From an uncultured bacterium (GTDB taxonomy: Bacteria > Planctomycetota > DG-23 > SLPQ01): 5,098 bases of DNA. Location of the stretch: the NCBI GenBank assembly GCA_937863625.1, contig CALMGO010000306.1, positions 1-5,098 of the forward strand. Direction: 5' to 3'. A model generated the notes under the pieces. That model saw only the letters and a list, made by a program, of their open reading frames with translations, had not been told where the DNA came from and made no database searches. The position numbers and the translations under genes were made by a program. Shown here piece after piece: positions 1 to 5,045 of the stretch. Position 1 is the first letter of the stretch; every line of letters starts with the position of its first letter.

Positions 1-1
1 A

Positions 2-943
2 AGCCGCCCGTCTGGGGGAGTTGGCGCGCATCAAGGCGGCGGCGGAGCGGGCCGCGGCGGCATGGGTCGCGGCGAAGCAACGCCTCCCAGCGGGGGCACG
101 GGTCGCGGCGGCGGGATGGGTCAGGGCGGAGGAACGGGGCAAGGCGCCGGACAGAGACTCCAGCAGGCCGACACCAACGGCGATGGACTGATATCGCGCG
201 ATGAGTGGACGGGCAACGCAGAGGTATTCGGCTGGATGGACGGCGACGGCGACGGGTATCTTGACGACGGGGAGATAGCCTCAGCGCGCGAAACCCTTCG
301 CACGAGACGGAGAGCGCGAGTCGAAGAGCAGGCTGGAGAAGGCCCGGGCGACGGAGTCCGCGACCGCAACCGCGAGCGCATAGAGGGCGCGGCGATGTTT
401 GCCGGGGAACTTTTTAACGTCATCGACAGCGACGCTGACGGCGCGCTTTCCAAGTCGGAGATAAGCGGCTTCGCACAGAAGATAGAGGCCGCGGACAAAG
501 ACGGTGACGGTCTTGTCACCAGGGAAGAGGCAAGAAACACGCTTCGGGAAAATGTCGCCAACCGCATCGGCAAGGCGTTTATGGATAAGCACGACACGAA
601 CAAGGACGGCCAGGTGACCCGCGAGGAATTTGCCGGCAATGACGAGAGGTTCAAGTGGGCCGACGTCAACGGCGACGGCGTGGTAACAGCCGATGACCTA
701 CGCCAGCGCGCAGGAGAAGCTCCAGGGCGCGGCCAGGGACCGGGACAGGGCCAGGGCATGGGCGGCGGCCAGGGTCAGGGTCAGGGCATGGGCAGCGGCC
801 AGGGTCAGGGTCAGGGCATGGGTAGCGGACGCGGCGGCGGCCAGGGTCAAGGTCAAGGCGGCGGCCAAGGTCAGGGCGCAGGCGGCAACCGTAGCGGCGG
901 CACAGATGGCGGTCGCAGCGGCGGGGGTCGCGGCGGAAGATAG
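2..943 (+). CDS. Six-loop EF-hand calcium-binding protein with Gly-rich flanks (5' partial)
   Basis: The frame is open to the left edge and already Gly-rich there, and the first ATG (62) has only a GGAG 14 bases upstream, so the true start is probably outside the window. Residue numbers below count from that ATG. Six canonical 12-residue EF-hand loops are visible at about 37-48, 60-71, 122-133, 145-156, 178-189 and 201-212. Each has acidic or Asn residues at positions 1, 3 and 5, Gly at 6 and a hydrophobic residue at 8. Position 12 is Glu in five loops and Asp in the sixth. The loops form three closely spaced pairs, as in calmodulin-type domains. A basic segment (about 79-108) separates pairs one and two. 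Residues 1-30 and 220-293 are almost wholly Gly, Gln, Arg, Ser and Met. Calcium binding is established for such loops; an extracytoplasmic location is inference, because any signal peptide would lie upstream. A terminator follows directly. Specific function unknown. Confidence 0.88.
   Translation, partial: SRPSGGVGAHQGGGGAGRGGMGRGEATPPSGGTGRGGGMGQGGGTGQGAGQRLQQADTNGDGLISRDEWTGNAEVFGWMDGDGDGYLDDGEIASARETLRTRRRARVEEQAGEGPGDGVRDRNRERIEGAAMFAGELFNVIDSDADGALSKSEISGFAQKIEAADKDGDGLVTREEARNTLRENVANRIGKAFMDKHDTNKDGQVTREEFAGNDERFKWADVNGDGVVTADDLRQRAGEAPGRGQGPGQGQGMGGGQGQGQGMGSGQGQGQGMGSGRGGGQGQGQGGGQGQGAGGNRSGGTDGGRSGGGRGGR
740..829 (+). repeat. Three in-frame 30-bp tandem repeats encoding QGQGQGMGSG
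   Basis: Two adjacent 30-bp units (770-799 and 800-829) differ at only two third-codon positions and both encode QGQGQGMGSG. A more diverged first unit (740-769) encodes PGQGQGMGGG. Degenerate Gly-Gln codons continue to about 880. The unit is a whole number of codons, so copy-number change would keep the reading frame. This is a coding minisatellite in the C-terminal tail of the EF-hand gene. Confidence 0.9.
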
Positions 944-976
944 ATCCGGGTAATCCGAGGGGGGCAGTAGTTATAT

Positions 977-1009
977 CCAGGGGCGGCGCGAGCCGTCCCT
1001 GGGTTTTTT
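977..1009 (+). terminator. Intrinsic terminator after the EF-hand gene
   Basis: An 11-bp stem (977-987 with 992-1002) contains one G-U wobble (983 with 996) and is closed by a GCGA loop, which fits the stable GNRA tetraloop class. After one G it runs into six consecutive T residues (1004-1009). It lies 33 bases past the stop codon and should separate the EF-hand transcript from the downstream operon. No equally good hairpin is seen elsewhere in the window. Confidence 0.93.
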
Positions 1010-1056
1010 GAAAGCGGGGGGAGAGAGTCGTTTAACGGCCACGGCAAGTCTCAGGA

Positions 1057-1085
1057 TTGCAAAGAGGGGATAGCACATGTATATT
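1057..1085 (+). promoter_or_regulatory. Predicted sigma70-type promoter of the kinase-rlmN operon
   Basis: TTGCAA (1057-1062) resembles the -35 consensus TTGACA at four of six positions. TATATT (1080-1085) matches the -10 consensus TATAAT at five of six. The spacer is exactly 17 bp, and transcription would start near 1092, giving a leader of roughly 28 bases before the ATG at 1120. Its place between an intrinsic terminator and the first gene supports it. It also argues against a start at the TTG of 1057, since that codon would lie inside the -35 element. No operator-like inverted repeat is evident. Not experimentally supported. Confidence 0.6.
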
Positions 1086-1108
1086 AGGTGCTCCACTGCG
1101 GCGATTTC

Positions 1109-1114
1109 AGGGAG
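1109..1114 (+). promoter_or_regulatory. Ribosome binding site fixing the kinase start at 1120
   Basis: AGGGAG lies five bases before the ATG at 1120. The upstream in-frame TTG at 1057 would add 21 residues with no kinase homology. From 1120 the protein begins MFDVVCVGSATQDVF, which matches the normal first beta strand of PfkB proteins. Confidence 0.8.
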
Positions 1115-1119
1115 CCGAA

Positions 1120-2334
1120 ATGTTCGACGTAGTCTGTGTAGGCAGCGCCACCCAGGATGTATTCATAAAGAGCGACCTGAGCAAGATCATCAGCATCAAC
1201 GACGTGCTCGCGGAGAAGAGCTTCCTCTGTTATGACTACGGGGCGAAGGTCAATATCGACAACATCGAGTTTCTGACCGGCGGCGGCGCTTCGAATACGG
1301 CGGCATCGTTTGCGCGGCTGGGGCGTTCATGCGCGGTGGTCGGCAAGGTGGGGCGCGACGATGACGCAGGCAAGCGGGTAATCGACGAACTCAAGACCGA
1401 GGGCGTTGACGTGAGTTTTGTCGCGTACTCGGGCAGCCAGCAGACGGGGTATTCGGTGATCCTGGTGTCATATGAAGGCGACAGGACAGTACTCACGTTT
1501 CGCGGCGCAAATAACACCTTTGACGAGCACGATCTGGACTGGAAGGTCCTCGACGAAACGAAGTGGCTCTATATGTCGGGCCTATCGGGCAGATCGGCCG
1601 AGATGGCCGTGACCCTCGCACAGAGGGCGCACGAGAAGAACGTCAATCTGGCGTTTAATCCGGGATCCACACAACTCAAGACGCGCATCAAGGGGCTCAA
1701 GCCCATCCTGTCGGTGACGGATATTCTACTTATGAACCGTGAGGAAGCGGAGATGGTCACGGGCCTGCAGGCGGTGCGCAGGCACATCGACAGCCAGCGA
1801 TGCACGCAGTGCGGCAAGTGCCTGGAAGTGTGCGAGTCAGGCGTCTTTCAAATGAGCGACCAGGGGATAGTGTCGCGCGGGCTGGACATGTGCAACAGAT
1901 GCGGAGAGTGTTTGAAGGCCTGCCCCAACGGAGCGCTTGTCGTCGAGCCGTGGCTGTACAATATGATCGAGATTTTCCGGGCGCTTTTGGACACAGGCGT
2001 GAAAATGGCCGTGATCACCGACGGCAAGGCGGGCGCACAGGTGTGCGACGGCAAGAACCTGTATTTCTTCCCGTCGTACAATGCGCCGGTGGTGGACACG
2101 CTCGGCGCGGGCGACGCATTTGCGAGCGCGTTTGTGGCGGGCGTTATCCGCGACGGCGATATCGCCAGAGGCCTCCAACTCGGCACGGCCAACTCATCAA
2201 GCGTTATCAGGTATTTCGGCGCAAAGGCGGGGCTTCTCACGATGGAGGAAGCCGAAGAACTCATAAAGAAGAACGAGTCCGAGAAGATATACTTCGTGCG
2301 CAAGACGCCTTTTGATGCGCCGGTGCAGACATGA
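1120..2334 (+). CDS. PfkB/ribokinase-family kinase with inserted 2[4Fe-4S] ferredoxin-like domain
   Basis: This 404-residue protein belongs to the PfkB family, which phosphorylates sugar or nucleoside hydroxyls using ATP in the cytoplasm. The N terminus has the first strand (VVCVGSATQDVF) and a lid-like segment around 28-52. PfkB signature 1 is TGGGASNTAASFARLG (53-68). The NxxE motif, linked to Mg and phosphate handling, is N206-E209. Signature 2 is DTLGAGDAF (326-334), with D332 the predicted catalytic base and GAG the anion hole. A typical family member has about 300-330 residues; much of the excess is a ferredoxin-like insert (about 223-275) after NxxE, before the strand leading to VITDG. 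Both kinase halves look intact and the frame is continuous, so this is an insertion, not a frameshift or gene fusion. The substrate cannot be told from sequence. First gene of the operon, overlapping the next by 4 bp. Confidence 0.92.
   Translation: MFDVVCVGSATQDVFIKSDLSKIISINDVLAEKSFLCYDYGAKVNIDNIEFLTGGGASNTAASFARLGRSCAVVGKVGRDDDAGKRVIDELKTEGVDVSFVAYSGSQQTGYSVILVSYEGDRTVLTFRGANNTFDEHDLDWKVLDETKWLYMSGLSGRSAEMAVTLAQRAHEKNVNLAFNPGSTQLKTRIKGLKPILSVTDILLMNREEAEMVTGLQAVRRHIDSQRCTQCGKCLEVCESGVFQMSDQGIVSRGLDMCNRCGECLKACPNGALVVEPWLYNMIEIFRALLDTGVKMAVITDGKAGAQVCDGKNLYFFPSYNAPVVDTLGAGDAFASAFVAGVIRDGDIARGLQLGTANSSSVIRYFGAKAGLLTMEEAEELIKKNESEKIYFVRKTPFDAPVQT
1801..1923 (+). other. Ferredoxin-type 2[4Fe-4S] domain inside the kinase
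   Basis: Two full CxxCxxCxxxC motifs occur at residues 228/231/234/238 and 258/261/264/268 of the kinase, with 19 residues between them, as in bacterial 2[4Fe-4S] ferredoxins. The second is followed by the usual Pro (CP); the first is followed by Glu. After each motif comes a typical short turn and strand (SGVFQM and NGALVVEP). All eight ligands are present, so two cubane clusters are expected. The insert sits between the NxxE motif and the helix preceding the ATP-site strand. Whether it transfers electrons, senses oxygen or is only structural is not shown. Confidence 0.9.
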
Positions 2335-2780
2335 AAGGGCGCTCGTTTTTCATCGCGGGCATCATACAGGGGTCGATCAGCGACGGCGTTCACTGCCAGG
2401 ACTACAGGACCCTCGTCAAGGACATACTCACCGAACACGTCGAAGGGGCGCGCGTATACTGCCCCTTTGAAAACCACCCTGACAGCCTGAACTACGACGA
2501 CGAGAAGGCGAGAAGGGTTTTCTTCGATCATATTACCATGGTGACCGAGTCGGACTGTCTGGTGGCATTTGTGCCGCAGGCGAGCATGGGCACTGCGGTG
2601 GAGATGTACGCAGCGCGCGAGGCCGGGCGGCCGGTCATCACGATAAGCCCGCTTGAGAACAACTGGACAGTGAAATTTCTCTCCGACATGATACTGGCCG
2701 GGATGGATGAGTTCGGGGAGTTTGCCGCGTCGGGCGGCCTGGCGGCTTTTGTCGAAGAGTTTTACCGCCGGGAGCGATAG
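2331..2780 (+). CDS. Nucleoside 2-deoxyribosyltransferase-like protein
   Basis: This 149-residue protein has the compact alpha/beta layout of the nucleoside 2-deoxyribosyltransferase superfamily, whose known members cleave or exchange the base of deoxynucleosides through a glutamate nucleophile. Seen here are an N-terminal strand and loop (FFIAGIIQGSIS, 6-17), a DYR segment (24-26), the SDCLVAFVP strand (74-82) with Asp75, and the MGTAVEM motif (86-92), whose Glu91 is the likely nucleophile equivalent. A PVITISPL strand follows (101-108). The length is close to the 140-160 residues usual for the family. Its ATG overlaps the kinase TGA (ATGA) and no good ribosome binding site precedes it, so translation is probably coupled to the kinase. 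Pairing with a PfkB kinase suggests nucleoside or deoxyribose metabolism, but the true substrate is unknown. Family assignment is fairly sure; activity is not. Confidence 0.75.
   Translation: MKGRSFFIAGIIQGSISDGVHCQDYRTLVKDILTEHVEGARVYCPFENHPDSLNYDDEKARRVFFDHITMVTESDCLVAFVPQASMGTAVEMYAAREAGRPVITISPLENNWTVKFLSDMILAGMDEFGEFAASGGLAAFVEEFYRRER
2770..2774 (+). promoter_or_regulatory. Ribosome binding site for the GTG start of rlmN
   Basis: GGGAG lies eight bases before a GTG at 2783 and inside the last codons of the preceding gene. This supports GTG 2783 as the rlmN start, only two bases after the upstream TAG. Confidence 0.7.
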
Positions 2781-2782
2781 CA

Positions 2783-3832
2783 GTGACCGGCGCACCGCAG
2801 GGACAGCCGCTGACGGGGTACAGTCTCGAATCCCTCTCCAACGTGCTCGTTACGGCGGGCTTCCAACGTTACCGCGCAGCACAGATATTCGACTGGCTGT
2901 ACTTGAAGCGCGCGCGGACATTTCACGAGATGAAGAACATATCGCGGCGGCTGGAGGAGTACCTCGCCGAGTACTTTGTCATAACGTCAAGCACTCTGGC
3001 GGCCACGCACGACGCGGGGGACGGCGCAAGCAAACTGGAGATCATCCTCGATGACGGCGAAACGGTCGAGGCAGTGGTGATCAAGTCCCAGCGCCGCATT
3101 ACGGTCTGTCTCTCGAGCCAGGTCGGGTGCCCGCTCGGGTGCGCATTTTGCGCGACGGGGGCAGGCGGCTATGTCCGCAATCTGCACGCACACGAGATAG
3201 TCGAGCAGGCCCTTCACGCGGCATCCGTCATACCAAGCAGCAGGATATCTCACGTGGTATTCATGGGCATGGGGGAACCGTGCCTCAACCTCGACAGCGT
3301 CTTTGACGCGGTGAGGACGCTCAACTCGCCGTACGCGTTTAACATAGGGGCGAGACGGATTACAATCAGTACGCTGGGGGACCCGGCGTGCATTGCGCGC
3401 ATAGCGCAACTGCCGATCGATATCGGCCTTGCAATAAGCCTCCACGCGGCCGACGACGCGCTGAGGCGCCGACTCCTCCCGTCCGCAAGGGCGACGGTGT
3501 CGGAGACTGTCAAAGCGGCCGACGAATACTTTGCCAGGACGGGCCGCGAAGTGACCTATGAATACGTGCTTTTGGCGGGAGTCAACGACTCGGCGGCGCA
3601 CGCAGCGAAACTTGCAGCGGTCTTGTCCGGCAGGCGGGCGTTTGTAAACCTCATCGCCTACAATGAAGTCGAGGGTCTTGAGTTCAGGCGACCTTCGGAG
3701 AGAAGGATCGACGGCTTTCGCGACAGGCTGGAGGCAAGGGGTATTAACGTTTTCGTCCGGGACAGCAGGGGCTCGAATGCGAAGGCGGCATGCGGGCAGC
3801 TACGGCTGCACAAATCGAAGGGCGCGGAATGA
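2783..3832 (+). CDS. rlmN: RlmN, dual-specificity 23S rRNA A2503 / tRNA A37 C2-methyltransferase
   Basis: RlmN is a cytoplasmic radical-SAM enzyme that methylates C2 of adenine 2503 in 23S rRNA and of adenine 37 in some tRNAs, helping translational accuracy. The 349 residues carry the hallmarks in order. An N-terminal helical accessory domain covers about 12-65. The DGETVEAV segment holds Glu96, the probable catalytic base. Next is CLSSQVGCPLGCAFCATG (109-126), whose C116, C120 and C123 bind the [4Fe-4S] cluster. VVFMGMGEP (158-166) and RRITISTLG (191-199) follow, then LAISLHA (216-222). ACGQL (336-340) contains C337, the cysteine that carries the methyl in the mechanism. Spacing matches E. 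coli RlmN (E105-C118 there, E96-C109 here) and the length is near normal. The start is GTG. The gene is 2 bp from its upstream neighbour and overlaps the sigma factor gene by 4 bp. Methyl-transfer residues appear complete. Confidence 0.96.
   Translation: MTGAPQGQPLTGYSLESLSNVLVTAGFQRYRAAQIFDWLYLKRARTFHEMKNISRRLEEYLAEYFVITSSTLAATHDAGDGASKLEIILDDGETVEAVVIKSQRRITVCLSSQVGCPLGCAFCATGAGGYVRNLHAHEIVEQALHAASVIPSSRISHVVFMGMGEPCLNLDSVFDAVRTLNSPYAFNIGARRITISTLGDPACIARIAQLPIDIGLAISLHAADDALRRRLLPSARATVSETVKAADEYFARTGREVTYEYVLLAGVNDSAAHAAKLAAVLSGRRAFVNLIAYNEVEGLEFRRPSERRIDGFRDRLEARGINVFVRDSRGSNAKAACGQLRLHKSKGAE
3818..3822 (+). promoter_or_regulatory. Ribosome binding site deciding the sigma factor start
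   Basis: AAGGG lies six bases before the ATG at 3829, within the final codons of rlmN. An in-frame ATG at 3790 would add 13 residues, has no comparable site and lies deeper in rlmN, so 3829 is preferred. Confidence 0.65.
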
Positions 3833-4446
3833 GCACGGATGAAATACAACCCGGCGGGTTTGTCGAGGACGGCGATACGCGTCTCATGATGCGACTGGCG
3901 GCCGGGGAAGAGGGCGTATTTGACGAGATCGTCGAGCGTTTCCAGCGGCAGGTGTACGGCGTGATTTACCGCTATATCGGCAATTCGTCCATGGCCGAGG
4001 ATTGCGCGCAGGAAGTGTTTTTGCGGCTTTACAGGATGCGAAAGACATACAGGCCGTCGGCGCGAGTATCCACACTAATCTACAGGATTACGGCCAATCT
4101 ATGTCTCAATGCCATCCGGGACACGAAGCGACGCAGGATGCTGTCGCTGGACGCTGCCTACGGGGACGAGGAGGCGACTCTGGCGCAGGCCGTGACTGCG
4201 GCGGAGCCGTCAGCCGAGGAAAAGGCGACAGGGCGTGAAAGGGCCGAAATCGTCCGCAAAGCGCTGACAAGAATACCGGACAGGCAGAGAATCGCGCTGG
4301 TTTTGCATCGTTTTGAGGGCCTTTCGTACGCAGATATAGCCGAAACGATGGAAACCAACGTGGATGCGATAAAGGCGCTGCTCAGCCGCGCGCGGGCGTC
4401 GCTGGCAATGGCGCTCAAGAGTGATATCGAGGCTGGAAATTTGTAG
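3829..4446 (+). CDS. ECF-type RNA polymerase sigma factor
   Basis: This 205-residue protein has the two-domain build of extracytoplasmic-function sigma factors, which direct RNA polymerase to stress or envelope promoters. Sigma region 2 spans about 16-100. It includes the DEIVERF helix (32-38), the AEDCAQEVFLRLYR core-binding stretch (56-69) and the STLIYRITANLCLNAIRD segment (81-98) that would recognise the -10 element. A charged linker (about 101-137) lacks any region 3. Region 4 spans about 138-195, with the IPDRQRIALVLHRFEGLSYADIA motif and a helix-turn-helix that would bind the -35 element. The start ATG overlaps the rlmN TGA (ATGA), so translation is probably coupled. A zinc-finger anti-sigma gene follows, the usual arrangement for this class. 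The ECF subgroup and promoter specificity cannot be fixed by reading. Confidence 0.94.
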   Translation: MSTDEIQPGGFVEDGDTRLMMRLAAGEEGVFDEIVERFQRQVYGVIYRYIGNSSMAEDCAQEVFLRLYRMRKTYRPSARVSTLIYRITANLCLNAIRDTKRRRMLSLDAAYGDEEATLAQAVTAAEPSAEEKATGRERAEIVRKALTRIPDRQRIALVLHRFEGLSYADIAETMETNVDAIKALLSRARASLAMALKSDIEAGNL

Positions 4447-4492
4447 AAATTGAGCGTTACAGGCGTCGAAGCGGCGGGTTTAAGTATCTGTC

Positions 4493-4498
4493 AGGAGG
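4493..4498 (+). promoter_or_regulatory. Perfect ribosome binding site of the anti-sigma gene
   Basis: AGGAGG lies six bases before the ATG at 4505. The 58-bp gap from the sigma factor stop shows no convincing terminator or promoter, so read-through from the sigma gene is likely, with independent strong translation initiation. Confidence 0.85.
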
Positions 4499-4504
4499 CG
4501 TGGT

Positions 4505-5032
4505 ATGGAGTGCAGGAAAAAAGAGTTGCTGGCGGCCTATGCGGACGGGGAACTATCCCCGGCCGAAAATGAGTCCGTGGGCAGGCATCTTGCCGACTGC
4601 GCCGAATGCAGGACGTGGCTGGAGCTTCTCAGGCGGTCATATGCGGCGCTTGAGGCTATCGAGCCGGTGGAAGTACCGACCGGGCTGGCCGTCGCCGTCA
4701 GGCGGCGTACGGCGCGGCGGTACGCGGCGCCTTTCTACGTTGCGACCGGCCTTGCCGCAGCGGCGGCCGTGCTGATTATGCTGACGGTAGCGCTGCATCC
4801 ACAAAAGCCCGAGGCGGTGAACGTGGCGGCAACTCCTGCTCCCATCGATGTGCCCGCTGAAGTGGCCGTCGTGGCGGCGGCCGACACGGGCGCGCTGAGC
4901 GCGGAGGAAATGGCTGTCATAGAGAACCTGGACGTTCTGCAGGAATTGGAAATCCTTGAAGACTTTGACATGTTTGCCGAGTTTGAGTCGCTCGATGATC
5001 TCGATAAATTTGAAATAGCGGTGGCAATCTGA
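4505..5032 (+). CDS. Membrane-anchored zinc-finger anti-sigma factor
   Basis: The 175-residue protein probably holds the neighbouring ECF sigma factor inactive at the membrane until a signal releases it. Residues 1-40 form a ZAS/zf-HC2-type domain: Cys3 and the HLADCAEC motif give His28, Cys32 and Cys35, the classic HxxxCxxC zinc set, with the usual AYADGELSPAE helix between them. A basic stretch (RRRTARR, 66-72) precedes one transmembrane helix (about 77-97), giving a cytoplasmic N terminus by the positive-inside rule. The exported part starts with an Ala/Pro/Val-rich linker (about 100-130) and ends in an acidic segment with a six-residue period (141-170). It lies directly after the sigma gene, which fits the role. 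The N-terminal assignment is strong; the tail resembles no domain I can name. Confidence 0.88.
   Translation: MECRKKELLAAYADGELSPAENESVGRHLADCAECRTWLELLRRSYAALEAIEPVEVPTGLAVAVRRRTARRYAAPFYVATGLAAAAAVLIMLTVALHPQKPEAVNVAATPAPIDVPAEVAVVAAADTGALSAEEMAVIENLDVLQELEILEDFDMFAEFESLDDLDKFEIAVAI
4925..5014 (+). repeat. Five acidic hexapeptide repeats at the anti-sigma C terminus
   Basis: Residues 141-170 read as five consecutive six-residue units: NLDVLQ, ELEILE, DFDMFA, EFESLD and DLDKFE. Each fits acidic-or-Asn, Leu/Phe, Asp/Glu, any, Leu/Phe, polar or Ala. The DNA copies are diverged, so the periodicity is at protein level and presumably selected. The segment lies on the exported side of the membrane anchor. 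Confidence 0.75.
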
Positions 5033-5034
5033 CT

Positions 5035-5039
5035 GGAGG
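5035..5039 (+). promoter_or_regulatory. Ribosome binding site for the GTG-initiated last gene
   Basis: GGAGG lies six bases before a GTG at 5046, just after the anti-sigma stop (5030-5032). It identifies a real gene start although only 53 bases of the gene are in the window. Confidence 0.75.
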
Positions 5040-5045
5040 TGCAAG

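Noticed and set aside
121..759. A 212-codon minus-strand frame opposite the EF-hand gene
   Set aside because: Its Pro/Ser/Ala-rich low-complexity protein mirrors the Gly-rich and Asp-rich codons of the real gene, and the EF-hand loops on the plus strand are unambiguous.
740..890. Regular repeats that might suggest a CRISPR array
   Set aside because: The units are directly adjacent without spacers, are in frame, and encode a Gly-Gln tail.
693..953. An 86-codon plus-strand frame rich in Ala, Arg and Val overlapping the EF-hand tail
   Set aside because: It is the shifted reading of the Gly-Gln repeat codons, and the six EF-hand loops fix the other frame as the coding one.
1057..1119. A TTG start at 1057 extending the kinase by 21 residues
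   Set aside because: The extension shows no family similarity, overlaps a good promoter, and the ATG at 1120 has a proper ribosome binding site.
1786..1944. The kinase-ferredoxin join as a frameshift or assembly artefact
   Set aside because: The frame is continuous, kinase motifs flank the insert in the expected order, and base composition and codon use do not change across it. An assembly chimera cannot be wholly excluded without read data.
1848..2795. A 315-codon open frame on the minus strand opposite the kinase and deoxyribosyltransferase-like genes
   Set aside because: It lies opposite two well-supported genes, shows no recognisable domain, is rich in Arg, Ser and Ala, and is the sort of long antisense frame that GC-rich coding DNA produces by chance.
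3790..3828. An upstream ATG at 3790 for the sigma factor
   Set aside because: It lies inside rlmN without a suitable ribosome binding site, whereas 3829 has one and gives the common ATGA overlap.
4447..4504. A separate promoter or attenuator between the sigma and anti-sigma genes
   Set aside because: TTGAGC and a TAAGTA-like box are 25 bp apart, too far for a sigma70 promoter, and no stable hairpin with a T run is present.
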